A stretch of DNA of 64,000 nt from Mesorhizobium sp. L-8-3 (GCF_016756615.1 NZ_AP023262.1:6635501-6699500); one strand, 5' to 3'; positions 1 through 8,127 are shown, counted from the first letter of the stretch. Numbers and translations: made by a program. Notes: generated by a model not told the origin, from the letters alone.

Positions 1-2
1 TC

Positions 3-335
3 GAGCTGAAGGCGCTGGAACTCACCCAGCTGCGCGTCGTTGCCGCCGACGCCAAGCGCGGCAACACAGGCAAGCCCGACCCCGCCTCCTCCTATCTGAA
101 GATAAAGGGCTCGGAGATCCAGCAGGCCACCACGCATCTCCTCATGGAGGTGATGGGACCCTACGCCATGCCCTATCAGCCGGAGCCGGAGGAGGGCTGG
201 AACGAACCGCCAATCGGGCCGGGCTACGGAGCCCATGCCGCGCCGACCTATTTCAACGCCCGCAAGGTCTCGATCTATGGCGGCTCGAACGAAATCCAGA
301 AGAACATCATCGCCAAGGCGGTGCTGGGGCTTTGA
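3..335 (+). CDS. Acyl-CoA dehydrogenase, C-terminal part (cut by window edge)
   Basis: An open frame enters from the left edge and gives about 110 C-terminal residues of an acyl-CoA dehydrogenase. The signature is YGGSNEIQKNIIAKAVLG at the very end, the FAD-contacting tail of the family. The family oxidises an acyl-CoA thioester to the enoyl-CoA and passes electrons to ETF. The next gene encodes a second, divergent acyl-CoA dehydrogenase in the same direction. This arrangement of unlike subunits resembles PimC/PimD-type heteromeric dehydrogenases, but substrate cannot be told from this fragment. The N-terminal domain and start lie outside the window. Confidence 0.85.
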   Translation, partial: ELKALELTQLRVVAADAKRGNTGKPDPASSYLKIKGSEIQQATTHLLMEVMGPYAMPYQPEPEEGWNEPPIGPGYGAHAAPTYFNARKVSIYGGSNEIQKNIIAKAVLGL

Positions 336-383
336 TGGTGATTTGATGCTGGTGCCGAAGGCTTTGACCGTTGTGCCTGGGGT

Positions 384-569
384 ACCCCTCATCCGACCGC
401 GCTGCGCGCGGCCACCTTCTCCCACAAGGGGAGAAGGCCGGAGCCTGGTTTGGCCGACTCTGCAAATCGCCGACGCTGGAGATTGGCCGAGACGTTGTTG
501 CAGGTGTTCCCTTCTCCCCTTGTGGGAGAAGGTGGCCTCGCCCGTAGGGCGAGGTCGGATGAGGGGTAA
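384..569. repeat. Palindromic intergenic repeat (CCCCTCATCCGACC type)
   Basis: The left arm begins CCCCTCATCCGACC and runs to the GGGGAGAAGG at about 437. The right arm from about 509 is its reverse complement and ends GGTCGGATGAGGGG. The arms enclose about 70 bp of unlike sequence. The same element recurs at 8184-8372 and, expanded, at 11211-11575. It fills the whole gap between the two acyl-CoA dehydrogenase genes. Confidence 0.9.
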
Positions 570-634
570 CCCCGGAGCAACAATCAAATTGTCCAGCACA
601 GCGTTCGGCCATCCAAACAAGAATGGAACCACCC

Positions 635-1783
635 ATGGACTTCGACCTCACTGAAGAACAGTCGATCCTCAAGGATTCGCTCGACCGGCTCCTGGCCGAC
701 AATTACGGCTTCGAGGAGCGCAAGCGTTTCATGGCTTCGCCGGAGGGCTGGAGCACCGAGATGTGGGGGCGCTATGCCGAGATGGGGCTGATGGCGCTGC
801 CTTTTGCGGAGGACGACGGCGGCATCGGCGGCGGGCCGGTCGAGACCATGATCGTCATGGAGGCGCTGGGCAAGGTGCTGGCGCTCGAACCCTATTTCAC
901 CACCACCGTGCTGGGCGGCGCTTTCCTGCGCCTCGGCGGAAACGACGCGCAGCGGGCCGAGATCATTCCGCAGGTCGCGGAGGGGTCGCGCAAACTCGCA
1001 TTCGCGCAACTCGAGCGCGGCTCGCGCTACGATCTCAACCATGTCGAGACGACCGCCACGAAGGACGGCGGCGGCTTTGTCCTGTCGGGCGCCAAGGGCG
1101 TCGTGCTTCACGGCGACAGCGCCGACACGCTCGTCGTCACCGCCCGCACGGCGGGAGCATCGCGCGATGCCGGCGGGATCGGCGTCTTCCTGGTCGACGC
1201 CGATGCGGCCGGCGTGTCGCGCCGCGGCTACGTCATGCAGGACGGGCTGCGCGGTGCAGAAATCGCCTTCGACAAGGTGAAGGTGCCGGCGGAAGCCGTG
1301 CTCGGCGATCCCGAGAACGGGCTGCCGCTGGTGGAGAAGGTCATCGACCAGGCAATCGCCGCACTCTGCGCCGAGGCGGTTGGCGCGATGTCGGCCATGC
1401 ATGGGCTCACCGTCGACTATCTCAAGGTGCGCAAGCAGTTCGGCGTGCCGATCGGCGCGTTCCAGGTGCTGCAGCACAAGGCGGTCGACATGTATGTGGC
1501 GCTGGAGCAGGCGCGCTCGATCACGCTCTATGCCACGATGATGGCCGACAGCGACGATCGGCAGGAGCGGGCGCGCGCCATGCATGCGGCCAAGACCGAG
1601 ATCGGCCGCGGCGGACGTCTGGTCGGCGAGAACGCGGTGCAGCTTCACGGCGGCGTCGGCATGACCATGGAATATGCGGTCGGCCACTATCTCAAGCGCG
1701 CCGCCATGATCGATCTCACCTTCGGCGACAGCGACCATCATTTGCGCGCCCTGGCTGAGCTTGGGGGCCTGGCGGTGGCCTAG
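635..1783 (+). CDS. Acyl-CoA dehydrogenase family protein (PimD/small-subunit-like)
   Basis: A protein of 382 residues begins MDFDLTEEQ, the usual start of this family; an ATG four codons upstream is also possible. It has the acyl-CoA dehydrogenase N-terminal helical domain, a middle beta domain, and a C-terminal helical domain with RKQFGVPIGAFQVLQHK and QLHGGVGMTMEY. The segment near the end where family members often carry the catalytic Glu reads DLTFGDSDHHL, so the catalytic base is not obvious. Members of this type often act as the partner of a second dehydrogenase, and one lies directly upstream. A role in oxidising a dicarboxylyl- or steroid-type acyl-CoA is possible but not shown by the sequence. 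Confidence 0.85.
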   Translation: MDFDLTEEQSILKDSLDRLLADNYGFEERKRFMASPEGWSTEMWGRYAEMGLMALPFAEDDGGIGGGPVETMIVMEALGKVLALEPYFTTTVLGGAFLRLGGNDAQRAEIIPQVAEGSRKLAFAQLERGSRYDLNHVETTATKDGGGFVLSGAKGVVLHGDSADTLVVTARTAGASRDAGGIGVFLVDADAAGVSRRGYVMQDGLRGAEIAFDKVKVPAEAVLGDPENGLPLVEKVIDQAIAALCAEAVGAMSAMHGLTVDYLKVRKQFGVPIGAFQVLQHKAVDMYVALEQARSITLYATMMADSDDRQERARAMHAAKTEIGRGGRLVGENAVQLHGGVGMTMEYAVGHYLKRAAMIDLTFGDSDHHLRALAELGGLAVA

Positions 1784-1886
1784 GGGATCTCGAATCAACC
1801 GAATCGCCTCGACCGAAAATCTGGCGAAGGACGTGCTGTCGCCACCGGGTTGCCCCTCACTGTCCTGCCGGACATCTCTCCCCGCA

Positions 1887-3536
1887 CCAGGCCGTGTGAG
1901 AACTGGACGGAGGCATAGCGTTGTGAGTGGTTTGGAAGCTGAGGCACGAGTTCACGCCCCCCTATGCTTGCGAGGACAGCAGGGTCTGGAGCAGCGCCGG
2001 CACACCCAGAATGTTCACCACCCGCTTCAGATTGTAGCCCAGGACGCTGAGCGCCAACTCGGACCTGGCCTTTTTCAGCCCGCGGACCAGGAACCGGGGA
2101 TGGCCCATCATCCATTTGATGGTGCCGTAAGGGTGTTCGACCAGCATGCGCCGCTGCGCCATCCACTCGGGGTCGCTGATGGCGCGCCGGTGCATCGCCT
2201 CGCGCGCATCTTCATGGAAGTGGCGGATGATGGTGCGCTTGGCGGCCTGCGTGCACTTCGGCTTCAAGGCACAGTCCGCACAGGCCTTGGTCCCGTACTT
2301 CTTCTTCTGTTCCGTCCACGAGGTCTCCCGGTGGGTGAGCGTTTCGCCGGCCGGGCAGCGCCAGCTGTCGCTCTCGGCGTCGTAGCTGAACTGGTCGCGG
2401 GTGAAGTACTCTTTGCCTTCCGGGTTAACGGTTTCGGCCCGCGGCACGATGGCGGTGATGCCGTCGTCCTCGCAGCGCTGGCCGTGCTCGCCGTTCGAAT
2501 AGCCGGCATCGGCCACCACCGTTACCTTGTCACCGTCCACGGCTTCGCGGCCGGCCACCGCCATCGGGTGGAGCTGGCACTGGTCGTTGCCGTCATTGGT
2601 CAGGTCGAAGGCAACCACCAGCTTGTGTTTTGCGTCGACCACGGTCTGCGCGTTGTAGGCCACCTGATGGCCGTGCCGAGCCGTGCGCATCAGCTTGGCC
2701 TCGGGCTCGGTGCGAACCCACTGGCTCAACCCGCGTCCGGCCAAAGCCTCGGCCTGCTGCTGGATCTGCTCGCGGCGCGCCCGCAAGGCCGCCACCGCCG
2801 CCGCAACGTCCACGCCATCCGTCTGCGCCGCGCGCTCGTCCCGGTCGGCTTCGTCCATCTGCGCAAGATAGGCGGCAATCTTGCGATCCACGGCCGCCGT
2901 CGCCTTCTCCAGTTCCTTGGCCGTCACCACCTGCTTGCGGCTCGCCACCGCATCGATCTTGGTCCCGTCGATCGCAAGCAACGTGCCGCCGACCAGCGCC
3001 TGCTCCCGGCAGAAGCGCACGAAGGCCCGGCACACCCCAACGATCGCTTCCGGATGATCCTTGCGGAAATCCGCAATCGTCTTGAAGGCCGGCGCCGCGC
3101 GATGGGTGAGCCACATCACTTCAATGTTGCGCCGCGCTTCCGCCGCAAGCCGGCGGCTCGACCGCACCTGGTTCTGGTAGCCGTACACATAAAGCTTCAA
3201 CAAATCGCCCGGATCGTAGGGTGGCCGGCCCGTGGCCTCGGGAACAACCTTGGAGAAACCGAGCTGCGCCAGATCGAGGCTGTCGACGAAGGCATCGATG
3301 ACCCGCACCGGATGATCGGCACCGACCGCCTCGTCCAAGGTTTCCGGGAACAAGCTCGTTTGCTCCCGCGACTGGCCTGTCATATGCGCCATTTCGGCCT
3401 CGTCTCAAACTGCCAAAAATCCGGCAAATCACTGCTTTGGATCAACAATTTGAATCCGATCCAGGTTGATTTGGGAAGCCCAAGATGCTCCTCGACACAT
3501 CCAAAAAACCAATGCCCGAGTTTTCACACGGCCTGG
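1887..3536 (-). mobile_element. IS1182-family insertion sequence, complete
   Basis: Terminal inverted repeats are CCAGGCCGTGTGAGAACT at 1887-1904 and AGTTTTCACACGGCCTGG at 3519-3536. They match over 18 bp with one mismatch and give an element of about 1650 bp. It holds one intact transposase gene on the minus strand. It sits inside an intergenic palindrome. The outer flanks (CCCCGCA left, CACGCGGGG right) would allow a target duplication of only about 2-3 bp, so the duplication length is uncertain. The matching ends and undamaged gene suggest a recent insertion. Confidence 0.9.
1962..3392 (-). CDS. IS1182-family transposase
   Basis: A 476-residue DDE transposase. The likely catalytic residues are the Asp in AIDGTKIDA (about residue 142), the Asp in VVADAGYSNGE (about residue 297) and the Glu in VEHPYGTIKWMMGHPRF (about residue 430). 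The N-terminal helical domain with PPYDPGDLLKLYVYGYQN is typical of the IS1182/IS5-like DUF772 group. The frame is uninterrupted and inside matched inverted repeats, so the element may still be active. A 601-residue open frame on the other strand is a shadow. Confidence 0.95.
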   Translation of the reverse strand: MAHMTGQSREQTSLFPETLDEAVGADHPVRVIDAFVDSLDLAQLGFSKVVPEATGRPPYDPGDLLKLYVYGYQNQVRSSRRLAAEARRNIEVMWLTHRAAPAFKTIADFRKDHPEAIVGVCRAFVRFCREQALVGGTLLAIDGTKIDAVASRKQVVTAKELEKATAAVDRKIAAYLAQMDEADRDERAAQTDGVDVAAAVAALRARREQIQQQAEALAGRGLSQWVRTEPEAKLMRTARHGHQVAYNAQTVVDAKHKLVVAFDLTNDGNDQCQLHPMAVAGREAVDGDKVTVVADAGYSNGEHGQRCEDDGITAIVPRAETVNPEGKEYFTRDQFSYDAESDSWRCPAGETLTHRETSWTEQKKKYGTKACADCALKPKCTQAAKRTIIRHFHEDAREAMHRRAISDPEWMAQRRMLVEHPYGTIKWMMGHPRFLVRGLKKARSELALSVLGYNLKRVVNILGVPALLQTLLSSQA

Positions 3537-3660
3537 CACGCGGGGAGAGAGAGGCTTGCCGCTTGAATTTCGCCAGTCGGAAACCCTGCGATAGGCAATG
3601 AGTAGATCCGATCGGCTCTCTACCCGCTTGCGGGGGCGAGCAGCCGGTTCGCGGAGCGAA

Positions 3661-3685
3661 TTCATCGTGCCAGTGGCACGATGAA
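3661..3685. repeat. Perfect hairpin in the repeat remnant
   Basis: TTCATCGTGCC at 3661-3671 is followed by AGT and then GGCACGATGAA at 3675-3685, an 11-bp perfect stem with a 3-nt loop. It lies in the 340-bp gap between the IS and the next gene, within the right half of the split repeat. No T tract follows, so it is not a clear terminator. The rest of the gap (3537-3876) holds no gene that I can see. Confidence 0.6.
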
Positions 3686-3876
3686 AGGCCAGCGAACGCC
3701 GGGACGCTACGCAGCAGCGGGGACCCGGCCGGTCGTCCGGCAGGACAGTGAGGGGCGATGCAGTGCGAAGGGGTTATTTTCCGATGTTTCCTTAGCTCCG
3801 GCCCAGGCAGTTGCGGTTGGCGTCTGTCGGTGGCAAGACAGCGACATGCCTGCCGATGGCTTTTGAGGACAGAACG

Positions 3877-4215
3877 ATGGAATACCGCCAGATCAGCGAC
3901 GACTACTCCGTTTCCGGCCAGATCACCCCTGACGAGGTCGCGGCCCTGAAGGCCGCGGGCTTCCGGAGCGTCATATGCAACCGTCCGGACGACGAGCAGC
4001 CCGGCCAGCCTTCCGCCGCGAGCGTTCGCGCCGCGGCCGAGGCCGCCGGGCTTGAGTTCCGCCATATCCCCGTGATCAGCGGCCAGATCACGGCCGACAA
4101 CGTCACCGACATGGCGGCCGCGCTCGAGGAGATGCAAGGCCCGGTCTTCGCCTATTGCCGGTCGGGGGCGCGCTGCACTAATCTCTACGGCCTCGTGCAG
4201 CAGGCGAAGGGCTGA
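3877..4215 (+). CDS. TIGR01244-type sulfurtransferase/phosphatase-like protein (DUF442, Blh domain)
   Basis: A 112-residue cytoplasmic protein with the DUF442 fold, related to dual-specificity phosphatases. It begins MEYRQISDDYSVSGQITPDEV and carries the signature-loop cysteine in YCRSGARC near residue 90, equivalent to the CX5R phosphate loop. The start is chosen for the GAGGA box a few bases upstream; an upstream ATG in frame gives an unlikely tail. In other alphaproteobacteria this domain occurs fused to a metallo-hydrolase (the bigR/blh sulfide-detoxification type). Here it stands alone, and substrate is unknown. Confidence 0.8.
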   Translation: MEYRQISDDYSVSGQITPDEVAALKAAGFRSVICNRPDDEQPGQPSAASVRAAAEAAGLEFRHIPVISGQITADNVTDMAAALEEMQGPVFAYCRSGARCTNLYGLVQQAKG

Positions 4216-4267
4216 GTACTGACGGCGGCACCTATTCTACCAGATAGAGCGGCAACATCTGCCCCTC

Positions 4268-4489
4268 GTCATCCACGGGCGAGCGCACGCAGCGAAGCGG
4301 AGGGCGCGATGACCCGTGGATCTATGCCGTGACCGATCCGAAGGCCGCCGTCAGTGGGGGAAAGGGATGGATTCCGATCCACACCCGCGCCGCACATATT
4401 CTGCACCGACGCAGCCGGCCGCGATCTCACGGCATGGATTCTCGGGTCGCCTGCGGCTCGCTGCGCTCGCCTCCGGGCCCGAGAATGAC
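4268..4489. repeat. Two short imperfect palindromes in a gene-free gap
   Basis: The gap 4216-4561 holds no gene. It contains ATCCACGGGCG...GACCCGTGGAT at about 4270-4321 and GATTCTCGGGTCG...CGGGCCCGAGAAT at about 4436-4486. Each is a stem with a purine-rich, GCGAAGCGG-type loop. They resemble the scattered short palindromes of rhizobial genomes. The second lies 3' of the Lrp gene and could act in transcript ending. Confidence 0.55.
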
Positions 4490-4561
4490 GAAGATAGGAC
4501 GGCGCTATAGGCTACTTCCGGGCAGCTTCAGCATGTCCGCTGCCCATCGGGAAGACATACT

Positions 4562-5029
4562 TCACAGCGGCAGCGAGCCGGTTTCCTTGAGCGTTTCCAG
4601 AACGATGGCCGTCTTCACGTGCTGGACCGCTTCATGCGGCAACAGCTCGCCGTTGACGAATTCGGACAGGGCCTTCAGGTTCGGGGTCACGACCTTGAGG
4701 ATGTAGTCCATCTCGCCGGTGAGGGCATGGGCCTCCTGGACCTCGGGCAGGCGCGCGACCAGTTCGGCGAAACGCCGGGCGTTGTCGCGGTTGTGGGTGG
4801 CAAGCGTGACCGTGACCATGTTCGTGAGCGAAAAACCCAGCCGGTCGCGGTCGAGCACGGCGCGATAGCCCTTGATGTATCCCTCCTCCTCGAGCCGCTG
4901 TCGCCGCCGCGAACATTGCGACGGCGACAGGTTGACCTTGGCCGAGAGGTCGTTGTTGGTCAGCCGCGCATCTGCCTGGAGCAGCGCAAGGATCTTGCGA
5001 TCAAAAGGATCGAGTTGCGTCGTTTCCAT
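4562..5029 (-). CDS. Lrp/AsnC family transcriptional regulator
   Basis: A 155-residue protein of standard Lrp length. The N-terminal winged helix-turn-helix (LDPFDRKILALLQADARLT...SPSQCSRRRQRLEEEG) occupies about residues 6-50. The C-terminal RAM/ligand domain (VQEAHALTGEMDYILKVV) covers about residues 70-145. It would bind DNA as a dimer or octamer and sense an amino acid. An AAGG box precedes the ATG. It is divergent from the toxin-antitoxin pair, so its own target is not evident from its neighbours. Confidence 0.93.
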   Translation of the reverse strand: METTQLDPFDRKILALLQADARLTNNDLSAKVNLSPSQCSRRRQRLEEEGYIKGYRAVLDRDRLGFSLTNMVTVTLATHNRDNARRFAELVARLPEVQEAHALTGEMDYILKVVTPNLKALSEFVNGELLPHEAVQHVKTAIVLETLKETGSLPL

Positions 5030-5124
5030 GAGATTGCCTTCTCATCCGCTTGTCTTTTGCATTAGATTGCCCAGATCGACACCGCGGGACAAGCCCTTGC
5101 ACATCAGTTGAACAATCGAAAATT

Positions 5125-5144
5125 ATGACCTAAATTCTGGTCAT
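5125..5144. promoter_or_regulatory. Likely operator of the toxin-antitoxin operon
   Basis: ATGACC (5125-5130) and GGTCAT (5139-5144) form an inverted repeat with an 8-bp AT-rich spacer, 13 bp ahead of the antitoxin start. Phd/YefM-type antitoxins repress their own promoters by binding such repeats, so this is the probable autoregulatory site. Confidence 0.6.
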
Positions 5145-5157
5145 ATGGATCCTGGCC

Positions 5158-5385
5158 ATGAACATCTCGATAGCCGAAGCGAAAGCCAAATTCTCCGAGC
5201 TGATCAAACGCGCCGAAGCCGGCGAGGAAATCCTCGTCACGCGCCATGGCAAGGTCGTCGCCCGCGTGGTGCCGCCGGAAGGTGAGGTGCGCAAACCCCC
5301 GCTGCTCGGGGCATTGAAGGGCCAGATCTGGATCGCCGACGACTTCGACGAGCCGCTCGAGGAGTTCCGTGAGTACATGCCGTGA
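5158..5385 (+). CDS. Type II antitoxin, Phd/YefM family
   Basis: A 75-residue protein beginning MNISIAEAKAKFSELIKRAEAGEEI. This is the Phd/YefM DNA-binding N-terminus (about residues 1-45: the AKA(K/N)FSELI motif and VTRHGKVVARVVP). The C-terminal 30 residues (IWIADDFDEPLEEFREYM) form the acidic toxin-neutralising tail. It overlaps the toxin gene by 4 bp, which implies translational coupling. It would both neutralise the PIN toxin and repress the operon. Confidence 0.93.
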   Translation: MNISIAEAKAKFSELIKRAEAGEEILVTRHGKVVARVVPPEGEVRKPPLLGALKGQIWIADDFDEPLEEFREYMP

Positions 5386-5759
5386 ATGACCGGCGATATC
5401 TGCTCGACACCCATATTCTGCTCTGGATCCTCAGCGGCGACGACAGGTTGCCGGCACGTTTTCGAAACATATTGGAGCAGCAGCCCGCGCAGGTCGTCAG
5501 CGCGGTGTCCATCTGGGAGATCGCGATCAAGCAGACGCTGGGAAAGCTCGCCGCGCCATCGGATCTCCTTTCGGTCATTCGAAAACTCGATGCCGAGATC
5601 ATGCCGATCACGGCCGAACATGCCGAGGCGGTTGCCTCCCTGCCCTTGCACCATGGTGATCCGTTCGACCGGCTTCTCATCGCACAGGCGAAGCTGGAAG
5701 GCCTGACGATCATGACCGTGGATTCACACTTCTCGGCCTATGAGGTGCCGGTAGCCTGA
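5382..5759 (+). CDS. PIN-domain toxin (VapC-like ribonuclease)
   Basis: A 125-residue PIN-domain protein. The acidic metal-binding residues expected of the family are visible: Asp in RYLLDTHILLW (about 9), Glu in VSIWEIAIK (about 46), Asp in GDPFDRLLIAQA (about 95), and Asp in MTVDSHFSAY (about 116). VapC relatives cleave RNA when freed from their antitoxin. The start is GTG, in the overlap GTGA with the antitoxin stop. Confidence 0.93.
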   Translation: MNDRRYLLDTHILLWILSGDDRLPARFRNILEQQPAQVVSAVSIWEIAIKQTLGKLAAPSDLLSVIRKLDAEIMPITAEHAEAVASLPLHHGDPFDRLLIAQAKLEGLTIMTVDSHFSAYEVPVA

Positions 5760-5818
5760 ACGGTCGGACACCGGACTCCCTCGCCTGCCTGGGTCGATCG
5801 CGCGTGGGTCCATCCCGC

Positions 5819-6691
5819 TCAGCCGCCCGTCCCTTTCGCCGGCAGGTCGAAGGCGAGCCCGTCGCGACCGATCGTCAGGGGGCCGTTCCAGTTCGTCCTG
5901 ACGGCATCGATCCAGTGGTTTTCGGCGACCTCGGGATCGTCGGCGGGGATCAGGTGGTGGAGCACGAGATGGCCGACGCCGGCGTCTGCGGCGATGCGCC
6001 CGGCATCGGCGGCCAGCGTGTGGCTCGCCAGGAGATGCTCCTTCAGCCGCGCGCCGTTGCCGGTTCGCGCGACAAGCCGTTCGATCCCCTCCTCCAGCAT
6101 CGCCTCATGGACGAGCATGGAGGCGCCTTTGGCGAAACCGGCGAGCGGCGGGAACAAGGCGGTGTCGGCCGAAAAGACGACGCTCTTGCCGCCACTATCG
6201 AAACGCAGGGCGAAACACTCCGTCACGGGCGGGTGGTCGACGCGAAGCGCACCGACCGCGAGGCCGTCGGTCTCCATCACAGGGCCTTCGGCGAATTCCT
6301 CCACGATGACGAGGTCGCGCAGGTCCGGCCTGCCCTCGTCACCGATGCGGATCTCGATGTCGAATTCCATGGACTGCAGGAATCGCTGCCAATAGTGGCC
6401 GGTGCCGGCCGGGCCGTATACCCGTACCGTCTTGTCGAGGCCGGCGGTCCAGGCCGTATGGAGAAGCGGTCCGAGCTCCAGCACATGGTCGGAATGAAGG
6501 TGGGTGATGAAGACGAGGTCGAGCGTCTTGAGACCCACGCCGGCTTCGGTGAGCGCGCGCGTCACGCCCAGGCCGCAATCGACGACGACCGAGCGACCGC
6601 CGATCTCGAGAAGCGACGAGGTCGGCCAAGGCCCGCCCGGCCTCAGCGCCGGGCCGCCCTTGGTGCCGAGCAGGACCAGCCGGTCAGCCAT
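5819..6691 (-). CDS. MBL-fold metallo-hydrolase (ribonuclease Z/arylsulfatase-like)
   Basis: A 290-residue protein with the zinc-binding motif THLHSDH at about residue 63. It also has HxxxxH/Asp ligands downstream (FSADTALFPP at about 172, HEAMLEE, and the late His in HLVLHHLIPADDP). The order fits the RNase Z/AtsA branch of metallo-beta-lactamase-fold hydrolases, probably cytoplasmic because no signal peptide is seen. Substrate is unknown. It is divergent from a MarR regulator with a palindrome between them, so it is probably under that regulator's control. Confidence 0.88.
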   Translation of the reverse strand: MADRLVLLGTKGGPALRPGGPWPTSSLLEIGGRSVVVDCGLGVTRALTEAGVGLKTLDLVFITHLHSDHVLELGPLLHTAWTAGLDKTVRVYGPAGTGHYWQRFLQSMEFDIEIRIGDEGRPDLRDLVIVEEFAEGPVMETDGLAVGALRVDHPPVTECFALRFDSGGKSVVFSADTALFPPLAGFAKGASMLVHEAMLEEGIERLVARTGNGARLKEHLLASHTLAADAGRIAADAGVGHLVLHHLIPADDPEVAENHWIDAVRTNWNGPLTIGRDGLAFDLPAKGTGG

Positions 6692-6781
6692 GAGCAGGCG
6701 CAGCCGCCGGACGATACGATGCCGGCCCCTTCCCCTGATCGGTCATATGTCTGCCCTCCTGTTTGACGCTTCCGCCGATTT

Positions 6782-6795
6782 GTTACAGATGTAAC
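6782..6795. promoter_or_regulatory. Palindromic operator between MBL hydrolase and MarR genes
   Basis: GTTACA-GA-TGTAAC is a perfect 6-bp inverted repeat. It overlaps a second one, CAGATG-TAAC-CATCTG. It lies 27 bp ahead of the MarR start and about 90 bp ahead of the hydrolase start. MarR proteins bind such sites and usually repress both divergent genes. Confidence 0.6.
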
Positions 6796-6821
6796 CATCT
6801 GCGACAGAACGATCAATCCGG

Positions 6822-7310
6822 ATGGCGAAAATGGACGATCTCAAGGAGACCAAGGCAGGCGCCGCGCAGACCGCCACAGCGCTCGCGCTCGAAGGTTTCC
6901 TTCCCTACCGTCTGAACCACCTCGCCGACGCAGTCAGCCGGGAATTCCAGAAAATCTACAAGCAGCGCCACGGCCTGACGCGGCCGGAATGGCGCACGCT
7001 CGCCACGCTCGGCCAGTTCGGCACGATGACCGCAACCGCGATCGGCGAGCATTCCTCGATGCACAAGACCAAGGTGTCGCGGGCCGTCGCCGAGCTCGAG
7101 CGGCGCAAATGGCTGCAGCGAACCAGCGATCCCAACGACCGGCGGGTGGAGCGGCTCGTTCTGACCCGGGCAGGCGACAAGGTCTATCGCGAGCTCGTGC
7201 CTGTCGCCAAAGGGTTCGAAGCGGCCGTCTTCAACAAGATGAACGAAGCCGAGAAGGCCGCCGTCGTCACCGGGCTCGCCGCGCTGGAGCGCGCCTTCGC
7301 GCGGAAATGA
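6822..7310 (+). CDS. MarR family transcriptional regulator
   Basis: A 162-residue protein with the MarR winged helix: RPEWRTLATLGQFGTMTATAIGEHSSMHKTKVSRAV as helix-turn-helix (about residues 48-85) and a wing at RTSDPNDRRVERLVLT. It has N- and C-terminal dimerisation helices. An internal ATG three codons in is equally possible as start. It is divergently arranged with the MBL hydrolase, which is its likely target along with itself. Confidence 0.93.
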   Translation: MAKMDDLKETKAGAAQTATALALEGFLPYRLNHLADAVSREFQKIYKQRHGLTRPEWRTLATLGQFGTMTATAIGEHSSMHKTKVSRAVAELERRKWLQRTSDPNDRRVERLVLTRAGDKVYRELVPVAKGFEAAVFNKMNEAEKAAVVTGLAALERAFARK

Positions 7311-7360
7311 GAGGCTTTCCTTTGGGCCTCAATCGCCGGCGCGGCCCATCCGGGCCGGTT

Positions 7361-7453
7361 AGAGCGCCGCGCGTCCAGGGGGACGCGCAAAGGACGCTCT
7401 AACACCTTGAGTCAACGCATCGTGCTTTCCGAAAATCGAATACGATTTTCGGG
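7361..7453. repeat. Two short palindromes of rhizobial type
   Basis: AGAGCG...GCGTCC faces GGACGC...CGCTCT at 7361-7400. A second palindrome, CCGAAAATCG...CGATTTTCGG, spans about 7429-7453. Both kinds are common between genes in Mesorhizobium-like genomes. They lie between the 3' ends of the MarR and HPP genes. Confidence 0.65.
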
Positions 7454-7505
7454 CCGATGCGGTGGCTTTCGCGCCAACGGGCGTGCGCCGCGCAGTCGCG
7501 CGCTC

Positions 7506-7529
7506 CGACGATCGATAGTTCGATCGTCG
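7506..7529 (-). terminator. Perfect hairpin just after the HPP gene
   Basis: CGACGATCGA (7506-7515), loop TAGT, TCGATCGTCG (7520-7529): a 10-bp perfect stem starting 3 bp past the HPP stop on the minus strand. No U-run follows, so it may be a transcript-end stabiliser rather than an intrinsic terminator. Confidence 0.45.
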
Positions 7530-7532
7530 GTA

Positions 7533-8066
7533 CTATTCGATCCGGCGCGGATATTGCTGGCGCGGCGGGATCCGGTGATGCAGCAGAGCCAGGGCGATCA
7601 GGCTGGCGCTGCCCAGGAGCACGACCGTGAACAGCATGGAGCCGTGCAGCGGCGAGGCCGAAGCGACCAGCGGGATCGCGCCCGCCGGCGGATGGGTGAC
7701 GCGCAGCATGAGCATCAGCGCGATGGCGACGCCGACCGCGATCGCCGCCGCCCACCACATGCCGGGAAAGGCGACGACCGCACCGGCCGCGACCGTCGAG
7801 GCGATGAGATAGCCGCCGAAGACATTGGCGGGCTGCGCCAGCGGGCTCGCCGGCTGGCCGAACAGCAGCACGGCCGTCGCGCCGAAGGGCGCGATGAGCA
7901 GCGGCAGCTCCGTCAGTGCCGAAAGCCCGCCCACCGCCGACATGCCGATCATGGCACCGGAGCCGGATTTGATGTGCGAGAGGAACTGTCCGCCGGCTTC
8001 ATGCCGTGCGGCGAGAGTGCGGATATGACGGCGCATGAACGGCCCCAGGCGAAATTGCCTGCGCAA
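7533..8066 (-). CDS. HPP family integral membrane protein
   Basis: A 177-residue inner-membrane protein with four to five hydrophobic segments: GAMIGMSAVGGLSALT, LLIAPFGATAVLLFG, GGYLIASTVAAGAVVAF, WWAAAIAVGVAIALMLML and SMLFTVVLLGSASLIALALL. The family motif THPPAGA is at about residue 124. HPP proteins are linked to nitrite or ion transport in some organisms, but the role here is open. A start ten codons downstream is possible. No companion gene is adjacent. Confidence 0.88.
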   Translation of the reverse strand: MRRQFRLGPFMRRHIRTLAARHEAGGQFLSHIKSGSGAMIGMSAVGGLSALTELPLLIAPFGATAVLLFGQPASPLAQPANVFGGYLIASTVAAGAVVAFPGMWWAAAIAVGVAIALMLMLRVTHPPAGAIPLVASASPLHGSMLFTVVLLGSASLIALALLHHRIPPRQQYPRRIE

Positions 8067-8127
8067 TTAGCAACATGCCTACGGACTGTGCAACGATCAA
8101 AATTCGAATTTGAGGGGTGTTGGAGAA

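Larger units (their letters stand above)
1852..3756. repeat. Palindromic repeat split by the IS element
   Basis: GCCCCTCACTGTCCTGCCGGAC at 1852-1873 is matched by its exact reverse complement at 3735-3756, a 22-bp perfect match. Nearer the IS, CTCTCCCCGC on the left faces GCGGGGAGAG on the right. With the IS removed this reads as one intergenic palindrome of the CTGTCCTGCCGGACATC family also seen at 9494-9649 and 13034-13193. Confidence 0.8.

Noticed and set aside
584..1798. 404-residue minus-strand frame
   Set aside because: Antisense to the acyl-CoA dehydrogenase, with a His/Arg-rich composition typical of shadows in this genome.
1761..3566. 601-residue open frame on the plus strand
   Set aside because: It lies antisense to the IS1182 transposase and is Arg/His-rich with no family signature; it is a GC-driven shadow.
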